DNA of 64,000 nt from Faucicola sp902506215 (GCA_016888885.1 CP069437.1:124001-188000), one strand, 5' to 3'; positions 1-9,397 are shown, counted from the first letter of the stretch. Notes: generated by a model from the letters alone, not told the origin. Numbers and translations: made by a program.

Positions 1-1
1 C

Positions 2-1315
2 CAAGCGGTTCAGTTATTAGTTGAGCTAAATACCCTAGCCAATAAAGGCGTCAATGTGTTGTTTTTTGGCAACCGCATTGCCCTAAATCTTGTTGATATC
101 ATCGCCCATCATGACAAAAACGCCCTTAACATCGCTGATACACTTGCCTTTGCCACCGCGTTAAACGACCAAAATCTAAGCCATACCACGGTGGACTTGG
201 GTCAAGCGCTCAAAGCAGGCAAACAAGCCGACAGCTTTACTAGCGGTGACGAAGTGCCTGCGACAGATGTCGTGTTGTACGGTTTTGGTCGTATCGGTCG
301 TATTTTAGCTCGGTTGCTGATGAGCCGTCCTGCCTCAGACAAAGGCTTACAATTAAAAGCCATCGTCGTCCGTCCAGCCGGTGAAGCAGACGCTTTATTA
401 AAAGACTTGGAAAAACGTGCAAGCTTACTTGAGCGTGACTCGGTACATGGCTGGTTTGATGGCTCAGTGGTGGTTGATAAAGCAAACAGCGGTATCATCG
501 CCAACGGTCGTTTTATCAAAGTCATTTATGCCGCTGACCCAAGCGAAATCGACTACACGTCTTATGGTATCGACAATGCCCTAATCATCGACAACACCGG
601 TAAATGGAAAGATGAGGCAGGTCTTGGCAAACATTTACAGTCAAAAGGTGCCAAAAAAGTGCTATTGACTGCCCCAGCGTCGGGCGATATCAAAAACATC
701 GTCTATAATGTCAATGATGATACCATCGGCAGTGATACCATCGTATCAGCGGCAAGCTGCACCACCAATGCAATTACCCCTACGCTCAAACTGTTAAACG
801 ATAAATACGGCATTGAAAACGGTCACATGGAAACCATCCATGCGTTCACCAATGACCAAAACTTGGTCGATAACCACCATAAAGCCGAGCGTCGTGGGCG
901 TGCTGCAACCTTAAATATGGTGATGACAAGCACAGGTGCTGCCAAAGCGGTCAGTAAAGCGATTCCAGAACTAAAAGGCAAATTGTCAGGCAGCTCGGTA
1001 CGTGTACCAACGCCAAACGTGAGCCTTGCGATTTTGAATTTGAATTTCAAAAACCCTGTTAATTCAAGCGATGAACTCAATGCCTTTATCAAAGAAGCCA
1101 GTCAGAGCGAACAATGGCAAGCGCAAATTGCTTATTCAGATTCGGATGAAGCCGTTTCTACCGACTTTGTGGGCTGTGAAAAAGTGGCGATTTGGGACGC
1201 CAAATCTACGCTTGCTCAAGACAACCGTGCGGTGATGTACTTATGGTATGACAACGAAATGGGCTATAGCACCCAAGTATTGCGTGTCGCTGAAACCATG
1301 GCGAAAAATGCCTAA
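2..1315 (+). CDS. gap: Glyceraldehyde-3-phosphate dehydrogenase, N-terminally extended type (5' end outside window)
   Basis: Converts glyceraldehyde-3-phosphate, NAD(P) and phosphate to 1,3-bisphosphoglycerate in the cytoplasm. The Rossmann nucleotide-binding motif VVLYGFGRIGR lies near 270-305 and the catalytic cysteine is in ASCTTN (Cys codon 758-760); the C-terminus WYDNEMGYS is typical of the family. The frame is open from base 2 with no stop, so the GTG at 56 is not the real start and the gene begins upstream. At least 90 residues precede the Rossmann domain, unlike the roughly 330-residue glycolytic GapA. Long forms of about 460-490 residues are known to me from Acinetobacter and Pseudomonas. 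Followed by a good terminator. Function in glycolysis versus gluconeogenesis is not decided by the sequence. Confidence 0.93.
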   Translation, partial: QAVQLLVELNTLANKGVNVLFFGNRIALNLVDIIAHHDKNALNIADTLAFATALNDQNLSHTTVDLGQALKAGKQADSFTSGDEVPATDVVLYGFGRIGRILARLLMSRPASDKGLQLKAIVVRPAGEADALLKDLEKRASLLERDSVHGWFDGSVVVDKANSGIIANGRFIKVIYAADPSEIDYTSYGIDNALIIDNTGKWKDEAGLGKHLQSKGAKKVLLTAPASGDIKNIVYNVNDDTIGSDTIVSAASCTTNAITPTLKLLNDKYGIENGHMETIHAFTNDQNLVDNHHKAERRGRAATLNMVMTSTGAAKAVSKAIPELKGKLSGSSVRVPTPNVSLAILNLNFKNPVNSSDELNAFIKEASQSEQWQAQIAYSDSDEAVSTDFVGCEKVAIWDAKSTLAQDNRAVMYLWYDNEMGYSTQVLRVAETMAKNA

Positions 1316-1335
1316 GTGTTAAGAACGATGACAAG

Positions 1336-1360
1336 ACCGCTCAAATTTGGGCGGTTTTTT
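1336..1360 (+). terminator. Intrinsic terminator of gap
   Basis: Seven-pair stem ACCGCTC/GGGCGGT (one G-U pair), loop AAATTT, followed directly by a run of six T. It lies 20 nt after the gap stop codon. Confidence 0.85.
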
Positions 1361-1414
1361 ATTGAATAAAATTTCAAACATCGATTGTGTTCAAATTTTT
1401 CTTGCTAAAATTCA

Positions 1415-1423
1415 TGCTATAAT
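1415..1423 (+). promoter_or_regulatory. Extended -10 promoter of obgE
   Basis: TGC followed directly by a perfect TATAAT (1418-1423), i.e. an extended -10 element. No good -35 box is seen 17 bp upstream, which extended -10 promoters tolerate. It lies downstream of the gap terminator and 35 nt before the obgE start, so obgE can be transcribed on its own. Confidence 0.65.
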
Positions 1424-1457
1424 ATTTGGTTATTCAAGAATTTAAGGAAAGTCTTCA

Positions 1458-2678
1458 ATGCGTTTTATCGATGAAGCAATCGTAACAGTCAAAGCAGGCG
1501 ACGGCGGCAATGGTATCGTCAGTTTTCGCCGAGAAAAATACGTCCCCAAAGGTGGTCCTGATGGCGGTGATGGCGGCAAAGGCGGTGATGTGTACGTGGT
1601 TTGCGACGACAACACCAACACCCTTGTCGATTACCGGTTTACCCGTCGCTATGATGCCAAGCGCGGCGAAAATGGCGGCGCCAAAAACTGTTCAGGTCGT
1701 GGGGCGGATGATATCTATCTATCTGTCCCCATTGGTACCACCGTGGTAGATACTGAAACAGGCGAAGTGTTAGCGGACTTGACCAAAAAAGGGCAAACGG
1801 CGAGGATTGCCAAAGGCGGTGACGGCGGGCAAGGCAATACCCATTTTAAAACCTCCACCAATCAAGCACCACGACGTGCCACCCCAGGTTTCCCAGGCGA
1901 ATTAAAAGTCTTGAAGTTTGAGCTAAAAGTGGTGGCTGACGTCGGTCTTATTGGTCTGCCAAACGCGGGTAAATCCACCTTTATTCGTCAAGTCTCTGCT
2001 GCTAAACCCAAAGTTGCCAATTATCCGTTTACCACTTTGGTACCCAATCTAGGTGTCGTGGATGTGGGCAAACACCGCTCATTTGTCATGGCAGATATCC
2101 CAGGGCTGATTGAAGGCGCCTCTGAAGGGGCTGGACTGGGTATCCGCTTTTTAAAACACGTCGCTCGTACCCGTCGATTATTGCATCTTGTCGATGTACA
2201 GCCCATTGATGGTAGCGACCCTGTGGCAAACGCCCAAGTGATTTTTAATGAGTTAGAAAAATTCTCGCCAGAGCTGTCAAAACTGCCACAGATTTTGATT
2301 TTAAATAAAATCGACCAAGTACCCGCAGAAGAATTAAACCAACTTTGCACCCACATCGTGGCAGAGCTTGGTTGGACAGGGATGGTTTTTCGTACCTCCA
2401 CGCTCACAGGCGAAGGGGTTGATGCCGTGGTTTGGCATTTGATGAACGAAATCGAACAAGAGCGCGAGATGGAAGAAACCGATCCCGACTTTGCTGAAAG
2501 TCAGCGGTTGCGTTTTGAACGACTGGAAGCGGAAGTGCGTGCCAATACGGAAGAGCAAAAAGAAGCGTATCGTGCCAAACGTAAAGCTGAGCGTGAAGGT
2601 CGCGCATTGGATGACGATGATTTTGATGACGACGACTACGATGACGATGATGGCGTAGAAGTGGTCTACGCACCTTAG
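1458..2678 (+). CDS. obgE: Obg-family GTPase ObgE/CgtA
   Basis: Essential GTPase of 50S ribosome assembly and stress control. The glycine-rich Obg fold fills residues 1-160 (repeated GGDGG/GGKGG motifs). The G domain follows with G1 GLPNAGKST at about 165-173, G3 DIPGLIEG and G4 NKID. The C-terminus is very acidic (runs of Asp near residues 385-400), as in many proteobacterial ObgE tails. The ATG follows AAGGAAA (1444-1450). Length of 406 aa is normal. In related bacteria obgE is commonly next to proB; here a minus-strand DegV gene separates them. Confidence 0.97.
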   Translation: MRFIDEAIVTVKAGDGGNGIVSFRREKYVPKGGPDGGDGGKGGDVYVVCDDNTNTLVDYRFTRRYDAKRGENGGAKNCSGRGADDIYLSVPIGTTVVDTETGEVLADLTKKGQTARIAKGGDGGQGNTHFKTSTNQAPRRATPGFPGELKVLKFELKVVADVGLIGLPNAGKSTFIRQVSAAKPKVANYPFTTLVPNLGVVDVGKHRSFVMADIPGLIEGASEGAGLGIRFLKHVARTRRLLHLVDVQPIDGSDPVANAQVIFNELEKFSPELSKLPQILILNKIDQVPAEELNQLCTHIVAELGWTGMVFRTSTLTGEGVDAVVWHLMNEIEQEREMEETDPDFAESQRLRFERLEAEVRANTEEQKEAYRAKRKAEREGRALDDDDFDDDDYDDDDGVEVVYAP

Positions 2679-2700
2679 CGGTGATTGAAATAGCTTTAAA

Positions 2701-2726
2701 AAGGTTAGCGCAGGCTAACCTTTTTT
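2701..2726 (+). terminator. Intrinsic terminator of obgE
   Basis: Perfect 9-bp stem AAGGTTAGC/GCTAACCTT (2701-2709 and 2714-2722) with loop GCAG and a T run. It lies 22 nt after the obgE stop. Confidence 0.9.
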
Positions 2727-2752
2727 ATTAGGTGAATGTAGATAAGGACGGG

Positions 2753-3634
2753 TCATTTTTTTAATGCTTTGACAATGTAGGGTAATTCACCATAAAACAC
2801 CCCAATACCTGTTCCCATCAAGCCATGATTGGCAAGTGAAATAGTCGACACGCGAATGACAGGCAAATCATGCCAACCAAAATGCGTCGCCAATATTTTT
2901 TTAAAAAATTCGGTGCTTTCATGATGCCCCGTATCTGTCAAATAGATAAACGCGGGTTGATTTACGGCAAGTTTTTCGACGGTTTTTCCCATGGTAGCCA
3001 GGGTTTTTTCAAGCTTGCGCACTTTTTCCACCGCGACAATCTCACCAATTTGATTAATTTGCATAATCGGTTTGATATCAAATAAGTTGGCAACAAATGC
3101 GGCAGGGGCGGACAATTTTTTGTTGCGAATAATATAGTCCAAGTCGCTGAGGGTAAATAAAAACTCACTGCGACGACGCAAATCGTCAAGTTTTTTTGCC
3201 ACGTTTTCAAACGATTCACCTTGTTCAATCAACACTTTTGCCTCGTACGCCAGCGCCCCTTCAGCAATATTGAGTGTTTTGGTGTCATACACAAAGATGT
3301 GCAGGCGATTGGCATAATGTACTTTGAGTTCTTCTAGCATGGGCAAGGTTTGGCTAAATTTGGACGAGATGCCGCAAACAAATACCTCCGTGACCCCGCG
3401 AGCGATCAAATCATTAAACAATAAATGCATCTCATGGATGGATGGCGGAAATGTCCTCGCCACCGATTTGAGGTTGGTTTTCATGATGGTTGCCAGACGC
3501 TCACTGGTGATATTTTTACCATCGATAAAATCAACGTTATTGATGTTTACGTGTAAGCGCAGAATGTCTATGCCTTGCGACAATCCGAGGGCTTCAAGAC
3601 AAGATGAGGAAGTGGTGACAACAGCTCTTTTCAT
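2753..3634 (-). CDS. DegV family (fatty-acid-binding type) protein
   Basis: DegV proteins bind a fatty acid between two domains; some act as FakB subunits that present fatty acids to a kinase. Visible support is the N-terminal AVVTTSSSCL strand-loop (equivalent to the usual TDSS motif), an overall length of 293 aa (usual 280-290), and a C-terminal part with IRVSTISLANHGLMGTGIG, the region that normally closes over the ligand. No FakA-like kinase lies nearby, so a kinase partner is not supported here. The start has no clear Shine-Dalgarno sequence. Convergent with obgE, with the obgE terminator between them. Family assignment is from motif memory; the ligand is unknown. Confidence 0.72.
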   Translation of the reverse strand: MKRAVVTTSSSCLEALGLSQGIDILRLHVNINNVDFIDGKNITSERLATIMKTNLKSVARTFPPSIHEMHLLFNDLIARGVTEVFVCGISSKFSQTLPMLEELKVHYANRLHIFVYDTKTLNIAEGALAYEAKVLIEQGESFENVAKKLDDLRRRSEFLFTLSDLDYIIRNKKLSAPAAFVANLFDIKPIMQINQIGEIVAVEKVRKLEKTLATMGKTVEKLAVNQPAFIYLTDTGHHESTEFFKKILATHFGWHDLPVIRVSTISLANHGLMGTGIGVFYGELPYIVKALKK

Positions 3635-3869
3635 AAATTTGATAAACCCAGTAGCACATGAAGATGAGCAAATTTATATAAAAGCAAAGTTGATAGCAAG
3701 TTATCCTCATCTAAATTGAGAAAACCTCAAGTCGATATTTTTTAGTTGACAATGTCAATTTGTTTTTTCAATGGTTGCTATTTGATTGGGATAAAAATCC
3801 ATATGATAAAAACATGTAATATTTAACGGCTACCAGCATCGAATTAGCATTTATAAAGCCAGTAAAAAT

Positions 3870-3878
3870 TGTTACAAT
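3870..3878 (+). promoter_or_regulatory. Extended -10 promoter of proB
   Basis: TGT followed by TACAAT (3873-3878) forms an extended -10 element. The first possible in-frame ATG (3877) lies inside this box, which argues that translation starts further down, at 3949. Confidence 0.5.
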
Positions 3879-3948
3879 GCTCAGCCAAGCCATTATGGCA
3901 TTTCATTTGATTAAAAAATTGCACTTGACTGATTATAATAGCCAACTT

Positions 3949-5097
3949 ATGACTGCCACCGCCTCACCTAGCTCAACTAAAAAAGCCCTTAAGTCCAACA
4001 CCATTGTGGTAAAAATTGGTTCATCGCTACTGACCAATAATGGTAAAGGCTTAGATCGCACCGCAATTTATGAATGGGCGAAGCAAATCGCCAAACTGCA
4101 TAATGAAGGCTACCAAGTATTGCTAGTATCCTCAGGGGCAGTGGCAGAAGGGGTGGTGCGGATGAACTTGGAAGAACGCCCCAAAAAACTACAAGCCTTG
4201 CAAGCCTGCGCCGCCATTGGGCAGATGGGCTTGATTGAAACTTGGTGGTCGGCGTTGATTCAGTATGGTGTACAAAGCGCGCAGTTGCTACTGACACATG
4301 ACGATCTTGCCAATCGAAATCGTTATCTCAATACCGCCAGTACCTTAAATCAGCTACTTGAATGGCGCGTGCTGCCTGTCATTAACGAAAATGACACCGT
4401 CAGTGTCGATGAAATCAAATTTGGTGATAATGACAGTCTAGGTGCGATGGTGGCAGCCATGGTCAAAGCTGATTTATACATTATATTGACCGACCAGCAA
4501 GGCGTATTCACCGATAACCCTCGTACCAACCCTGATGCCAAGCTGATTAAGAGCGAACGGGCAATGGCAGATTACTTGTTTGACGTGGCGGGAGATGGTG
4601 GTAAATTGGGTCGTGGCGGCATGATTACCAAAATTCGTGCGGCAAGGCTTGCGGCAATGGGTGGTTGTCCCACCGTGATTGTCAGCGGCAGCATCGACAA
4701 CGTGATTAATCGCGTGGTCAAAGGGGAATCGTTAGGGACGATGCTCACCACCAATGACGATGATAAACGCATTGCAAAAAAACAATGGTTAGCCGCTCAT
4801 CTGCGTATGGCAGGTCGCTTGGTGATTGACGATGGTGCAGTGGATGCCATCATTAAAAATAACAAAAGCTTATTGCCTGTCGGGGTGATTGAAGTGCAAG
4901 GTGATTTTGATGAGGGCGATGTGGTGGAGTGCGTTGATAAAACAGGGGTACGTATCGCGGTCGGTCAAGTGGATTTCTCATCAAATGAAGCTCGGCGCAT
5001 CGCTCGCAAACGCAATAGCGACATCGAAGCGATTTTGGGTAAAAATGAGGAACGCCACGTGATGGTCCATCGTGATAATATGGCGATTATCGTATAA
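3949..5097 (+). CDS. proB: Glutamate 5-kinase
   Basis: First step of proline synthesis: phosphorylates L-glutamate to gamma-glutamyl phosphate. The amino-acid-kinase domain shows VKIGSSLLTN near the start, INENDTVS, FGDNDSLGA and GGKLGRGGM. A C-terminal PUA domain follows from about residue 285. I chose ATG 3949 (382 aa; the E. coli enzyme has 367) because the 24 extra upstream residues are unlike the family and the earlier ATG at 3877 sits inside the likely -10 box. No clear Shine-Dalgarno sequence precedes any candidate start. proA is not in the window. Confidence 0.96.
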   Translation: MTATASPSSTKKALKSNTIVVKIGSSLLTNNGKGLDRTAIYEWAKQIAKLHNEGYQVLLVSSGAVAEGVVRMNLEERPKKLQALQACAAIGQMGLIETWWSALIQYGVQSAQLLLTHDDLANRNRYLNTASTLNQLLEWRVLPVINENDTVSVDEIKFGDNDSLGAMVAAMVKADLYIILTDQQGVFTDNPRTNPDAKLIKSERAMADYLFDVAGDGGKLGRGGMITKIRAARLAAMGGCPTVIVSGSIDNVINRVVKGESLGTMLTTNDDDKRIAKKQWLAAHLRMAGRLVIDDGAVDAIIKNNKSLLPVGVIEVQGDFDEGDVVECVDKTGVRIAVGQVDFSSNEARRIARKRNSDIEAILGKNEERHVMVHRDNMAIIV

Positions 5098-5183
5098 TTT
5101 TCGACAATTCTTGATTGAAATTTAACTAATTTTAGACTGATTCAATAGTATTTTTACCCAAGATTATTTTTAAAGGCAATGAC

Positions 5184-6293
5184 ATGACCCATAACTTTCC
5201 GATGTTAAAAAATGACCGCATTTTAAGAGCCATGCGTTTTGAATCTGTGGATGTGACGCCTGTGTGGATGATGCGACAAGCCGGTCGATATTTGCCTGAG
5301 TATAAAAAAACCCGCGCCCAAGCCGGTGATTTTCTATCGCTTTGTAAAAATACCGATTTGGCGACAGAAGTCACCATTCAGCCATTTCGCCGTTTTGAGT
5401 TGGATGCGGCGATTTTGTTTAGTGATATTTTAACCATTCCTGATGCGCTCGGTTTGGGTCTGTATTTCGAGGCAGGGGAAGGTCCAAAATTTCACAAAAC
5501 TGTCAGAAGCATGGCAGAGGTTGAAGCCTTGCCAACCGTCGCGATGGCAGATGCACTCGACTATGTGATGAAAGCGGTGACCAGTATTCGTCATGCGCTG
5601 GCAGGCCGTGCGCCATTATTTGGCTTCTCAGGTAGTCCGTGGACGTTGGCGACCTATATGATTGAAGGCGGTAGTTCTAAAGAATACCGCTATGCCAAAG
5701 CCATGTTGTATGGCGAACCTGACACCTTGCATGCGCTGCTCGCTAAAATCACCGATGCCGTGATTGATTATTTGCTAGCGCAAATAGCCGCAGGGGCACA
5801 GTTAGTACAAATTTTTGATAGTTGGGGCGGGGCATTGGCGCATCGTCAATTTGTTGAATTCTCACACCATTACAACACTAAAATTGTCGCGGCGATCAAA
5901 GCAAAATACCCAGAGGTACCTGTGGTGCTGTTTACCAAAGGTGGCGGATTGTGGTTAGATACCCAATGCCATAGTGGCGCGGATGCGCTAGGACTTGATT
6001 GGACAATGCCACTAGATAGAGCCCGCAGTATTGTCTTTGAACAGCAAAAAGCATTGACCAAATTGCACAAAAAGCTGCATACAGGCATCGCGCTGCAAGG
6101 TAATCTTGACCCCGCGACATTATTTGCATCGCCTGAGCATATTCGCCAGCAGACGCATTTGATGTTACAGGACGCCTATAGCCTCGGTGATAAAACAGGC
6201 TATATAGCAAACTTAGGTCACGGCATTAACCAATGGGTTAATCCTGACCATGCCAAAGCTTTTATTGATGCGGTGCATGAGTACAAACTTTAA
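5184..6293 (+). CDS. hemE: Uroporphyrinogen decarboxylase
   Basis: Removes four carboxyl groups from uroporphyrinogen III to give coproporphyrinogen III in haem synthesis. The substrate-binding signature RQAGRYLPEY is at residues 31-40, followed by FSDIL with the catalytic aspartate, and FGFSGSPWTL, GGGLW and GHGI further on. Length of 369 aa is slightly over the usual 355; Met7 is an alternative start, but AAAGG at 5172-5176 is well placed for the ATG at 5184. argC follows after 21 nt, so the two probably share a transcript despite unrelated pathways. Confidence 0.97.
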   Translation: MTHNFPMLKNDRILRAMRFESVDVTPVWMMRQAGRYLPEYKKTRAQAGDFLSLCKNTDLATEVTIQPFRRFELDAAILFSDILTIPDALGLGLYFEAGEGPKFHKTVRSMAEVEALPTVAMADALDYVMKAVTSIRHALAGRAPLFGFSGSPWTLATYMIEGGSSKEYRYAKAMLYGEPDTLHALLAKITDAVIDYLLAQIAAGAQLVQIFDSWGGALAHRQFVEFSHHYNTKIVAAIKAKYPEVPVVLFTKGGGLWLDTQCHSGADALGLDWTMPLDRARSIVFEQQKALTKLHKKLHTGIALQGNLDPATLFASPEHIRQQTHLMLQDAYSLGDKTGYIANLGHGINQWVNPDHAKAFIDAVHEYKL

Positions 6294-6314
6294 TAATAAT
6301 ATCAGGAGACGACC

Positions 6315-7382
6315 ATGATCAAAGTAGGTATTGTCGGTGGCACAGGCTACACGGGCGTAGAGCTAATTCGACTATTAAGTCGTCATCCACAGGCAAAAGT
6401 TACGATGCTGACATCGCGCTCAGAAGCGGGCAGGCGCGTCGATGATATGTTTCCAAGTTTGCGGGGCGTGACCGATTTAACATTTTCGGATTTGGATGAA
6501 AAAAAATTAGCAGCATGTGATGTGGTATTCTTTGCTACTCCCCATGGCGTTGCGATGAAGCATGCCAGATTTTTAACCGAAAAGGGCACTAAAGTCATTG
6601 ATTTGGCGGCAGATTTTCGTTTGCAGTCGCTACAAGATTTTGAAACTTGGTATAAACTTGAACATGCTTGCCCCGATATTTTAAAAGATGCTGTGTATGG
6701 GTTACCCGAAGTCAATCGTGATGCCATTGCCAAAGCCAAGGTCATTGGCAACCCAGGTTGTTACCCCACCACGGCGATTTTGGGGTTAAAACCGCTAATC
6801 GATGCCCAAAACAGCCAGCAGCAGGCATTGATTGAACCTTGGATTATTATTGATGCCAAATCAGGCGTATCAGGTGCCGGTCGCCAAGCCAAAATGAATT
6901 TATTGTTTAGTGAGACCTCGGATAGTTTTAGTGCCTATGGCGTGGCAGGTCATCGTCACGCTCCAGAGATTACCCAAGGGATTGACCAAATATTGGGTCA
7001 AAGCAAACGCTTTCAGCCGCATGATATCCGCTTTGTACCCCATTTAGTACCCATGATTCGCGGTATGTTTACCACGATTCATGTTCGGTTGACGGCGGCG
7101 GGTCAAGCGTTAGATTTACAATCTTTGTATGAAACCAGCTATCAAAATGAATATTTTGTAGACGTCATGCCAAAAGGGATGTACCCAGATACCCGTAGTG
7201 TACGGGGTAGCAATTATTTAAGAATTGCGGTGCAAACACTAGAAAATAGCCCGATGGCGACGATTTTGGTGGTACAAGATAATTTGGTCAAAGGTGCGGC
7301 AGGACAAGCTGTGCAAAATATGAATGTGATGTTCGGGCTTGCAGAGCAAACAGGGTTGGCGTTGGTCGCCGTCGTGCCTTAA
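6315..7382 (+). CDS. argC: N-acetyl-gamma-glutamyl-phosphate reductase
   Basis: NADPH-dependent reduction of N-acetylglutamyl phosphate to the semialdehyde in arginine synthesis. The NADP-binding motif GIVGGTGYTGVELIRLL is at the N-terminus, and the catalytic cysteine is in GNPGCYPT (about residue 150), with the C-terminal HxPEI-type segment HRHAPEI. Length of 355 aa is normal. AGGAGA (6304-6309) is a strong ribosome site. Likely in one transcript with hemE. Confidence 0.97.
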   Translation: MIKVGIVGGTGYTGVELIRLLSRHPQAKVTMLTSRSEAGRRVDDMFPSLRGVTDLTFSDLDEKKLAACDVVFFATPHGVAMKHARFLTEKGTKVIDLAADFRLQSLQDFETWYKLEHACPDILKDAVYGLPEVNRDAIAKAKVIGNPGCYPTTAILGLKPLIDAQNSQQQALIEPWIIIDAKSGVSGAGRQAKMNLLFSETSDSFSAYGVAGHRHAPEITQGIDQILGQSKRFQPHDIRFVPHLVPMIRGMFTTIHVRLTAAGQALDLQSLYETSYQNEYFVDVMPKGMYPDTRSVRGSNYLRIAVQTLENSPMATILVVQDNLVKGAAGQAVQNMNVMFGLAEQTGLALVAVVP

Positions 7383-7540
7383 GTTATTTCTTTAATAAGT
7401 GTTTTCTTAAGCTATTTATGGTTAGCCTGTTTAGAAATTTTAATGCCATAGCAAGCACTGCTTTATTATCTTTAGCCAAAAAAATATGACGCTATGATGA
7501 AATGGGTTAACTTTATTATTTTTTCGGTCAATAAATTTAG

Positions 7541-7569
7541 CTGAATTCATCATAATTTTTGTTTATAAT
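7541..7569 (+). promoter_or_regulatory. Probable promoter of the membrane coiled-coil gene
   Basis: Perfect TATAAT at 7564-7569 with a poor -35 (CTGAAT, 7541-7546) at 17 bp spacing. It is the only strong -10 in the 290-bp gap after argC. Confidence 0.45.
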
Positions 7570-7670
7570 GGGGTTCGCTTTAATGGATGTCATATTCATC
7601 AACCCTTTTTGAGCTATCATCAGTACTGTGATTATCCATGTTTTGATCGTTTTTCAATTTGAGTATCTCT

Positions 7671-8531
7671 ATGGATTTGCCCGAAGATAATAACTCTTCT
7701 CAATCTTTGCCAGAAGTACAACGCAATTATATTACCCAACCCAACAAGGTGTCTGGGTGGTTGATTGCGTTTGCGGTTAGTTTGTTGTTAGTTGCCATCA
7801 TTGCACTGGTGTTAGGTCAACGCATTGGTTATCATCGCGGCTTAAGCTTTGCCGCTGAAGAAGCGAAAAAAACCGCCGCAGGTCTTGAAATCTCAGCAGA
7901 AAACATCAAATCATTAAAGCTAAAATCTGATACGTTGCAAAGCCAATTAACCACCGCGCAGCAAGAGCGTGATATCAGCTTGGCGAACCTGTCAGCACTG
8001 CGTACCGATATTCAAGATTTAAAAGTCACCAACTTACAGCTTGAACAAGGTCAGCAATTCTTAACCACATCGCTTGCCAAAAAAGGCGGTATGAGTTTAC
8101 AAGTCATCGGGGCAAAAATCGCACCGTTGCCAGAAAATGCCTATGAATACCGCTTTGATGTCGGTATGGTCGATCCGTCAAATCAGCCAAAAAAATTGAT
8201 ACCAAAATTGACCTTGCTGGATGAAGTTAATATGGTCGAAGTCCCATTGCAACCCAATAGTTACTCGATTCATGGGATTGCAAGAATTCGCGGGCGTTTT
8301 TTGATGCCCAAAAACTTTGTACCCAAACAAGTGAAACTTGAATTAACCGCCGGCAACCAAAAAACTGAGCAAGTGTATGATTGGCAACTCGGTCAACCGA
8401 TTGATAACATGCCATATACGCTTGAAGAAACGCCTGAAGCGGATAAACGACCTGTGAGTTCGACCGATAGCACGCCAGTGGCAAGTACAGCCAATACGCA
8501 AAAACCTGCCGCAACGACTGCTGTAAAGTAG
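7671..8531 (+). CDS. Single-pass inner-membrane coiled-coil protein of unknown function (DUF6776-like architecture)
   Basis: Not recognised with certainty. A short cytoplasmic N-terminus is followed by one membrane segment (WLIAFAVSLLLVAIIALVLG, about residues 30-50), a coiled coil with heptad-like Leu/Gln/Ser pattern (about 85-135), a globular part that looks beta-rich (about 140-245) and a Thr/Ala/Pro-rich tail. This layout resembles gammaproteobacterial proteins annotated DUF6776, which I can only suggest. ATG 7671 is preferred over a TTG four codons upstream; neither has a clear Shine-Dalgarno sequence. clpS follows 42 nt later. Confidence 0.7.
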   Translation: MDLPEDNNSSQSLPEVQRNYITQPNKVSGWLIAFAVSLLLVAIIALVLGQRIGYHRGLSFAAEEAKKTAAGLEISAENIKSLKLKSDTLQSQLTTAQQERDISLANLSALRTDIQDLKVTNLQLEQGQQFLTTSLAKKGGMSLQVIGAKIAPLPENAYEYRFDVGMVDPSNQPKKLIPKLTLLDEVNMVEVPLQPNSYSIHGIARIRGRFLMPKNFVPKQVKLELTAGNQKTEQVYDWQLGQPIDNMPYTLEETPEADKRPVSSTDSTPVASTANTQKPAATTAVK

Positions 8532-8573
8532 TATAATCAATGTTTCGTCTAATCTTAGGTAAATGTTCAATTA

Positions 8574-9047
8574 ATGATGCTTCAAATGCTTAATTTTTCT
8601 CGTCAATCAGTCGTGTCACAGCCAACCACCACGAATATGGATTGGCATCTACCGGCATGGTTGCCAACACAGTCCCCTAAACAGCCACCTAGCCAATCAC
8701 CAAATTCATTGCCAGCCCGTTTGACCGACATAGAAGGCGAGCCAAATACCGAGCCCGTCGAAGATGTGCTATTGGCTGACCCTGAGCTGAAAAAACCACA
8801 GATGTATGCGGTGGTCATGTATAACGATGACTATACGCCGATGGAATTTGTGGTGGATGTTTTACAAAATCATTTTAAACATTCGCTAGATTCGGCTATC
8901 AATATTATGCTTGCCATTCATCAGCAAGGCAAAGGCATTGCCGGTATATACCCTAAGGACATCGCAGAAACCAAAGCCCAAACGGTCAACCGTGAAGCGC
9001 GTCAGGCAGGCTATCCGTTACTAAGTCAAATCGAACCACAAGGTTAG
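8574..9047 (+). CDS. clpS: ATP-dependent Clp protease adaptor ClpS
   Basis: Delivers N-degron substrates to ClpAP. The ClpS core starts near residue 78 with QMYAVVMYNDDYTPMEFV, where the Asn-Asp-Asp and Met residues form the N-degron pocket, and continues through VNREARQAGYPL. At 157 aa it is longer than the usual 105-120 because of a Pro/Gln/Ser-rich N-terminal extension; an internal ATG at 8637 would shorten it by 21 residues, so the start is uncertain. Located just before clpA, the classical order, though with a 350-bp gap that holds its own promoter-like sequence. Confidence 0.93.
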   Translation: MMLQMLNFSRQSVVSQPTTTNMDWHLPAWLPTQSPKQPPSQSPNSLPARLTDIEGEPNTEPVEDVLLADPELKKPQMYAVVMYNDDYTPMEFVVDVLQNHFKHSLDSAINIMLAIHQQGKGIAGIYPKDIAETKAQTVNREARQAGYPLLSQIEPQG

Positions 9048-9397
9048 TGGCAGTTTGCTGATTTACCATCAAAATTTTTTGCCATTTTAAAACCCGCCAT
9101 TAACTACGTTTTATCACTTGAATTTATTAGCAATGTCATTATATTAAAGGTAATGATTTTGATTTTTCCCATTTTGTCATCTTTCATTTTTACTTCCTTT
9201 TAACCGAACTTAGCATGATTAGCCAGATATCCATAAGATATTTGGTGCTGAGGTGACGGCAAATGAAACTTGAGAAAACATCAACGCAAATAACCCTCAA
9301 CAGCAATAACCACATCAAACCAATCAATTAGATAACGCATGATTTTTCAAGTAGGGCAAAATCAAAAACCGTCGGTGACAAGTATTAAGGACATTTT
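9048..9397. other. clpS-clpA intergenic region
   Basis: No gene seen. It holds a promoter-like pair TTGAAT (9118-9123) and TATATT (9140-9145) spaced by 16 bp, and a hairpin at 9223-9245. clpA would then have a leader of about 245 nt. The clpA ribosome site AAGGA is at 9387-9391. Confidence 0.5.
9223..9245 (+). promoter_or_regulatory. Hairpin in the clpA leader
   Basis: Nine-pair stem CCAGATATC/GATATTTGG with a 5-nt loop (one G-U pair in RNA). No T run follows, so it is not a terminator; it could be an RNA structure or a protein-binding palindrome. Confidence 0.4.

Noticed and set aside
56..58. GTG at 56 as the start of gap
   Set aside because: The frame is open to the window edge with family-like residues before it, so the start lies upstream.
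3877..3948. Upstream start codons of proB
   Set aside because: They overlap the likely extended -10 promoter and add residues unlike other glutamate kinases.
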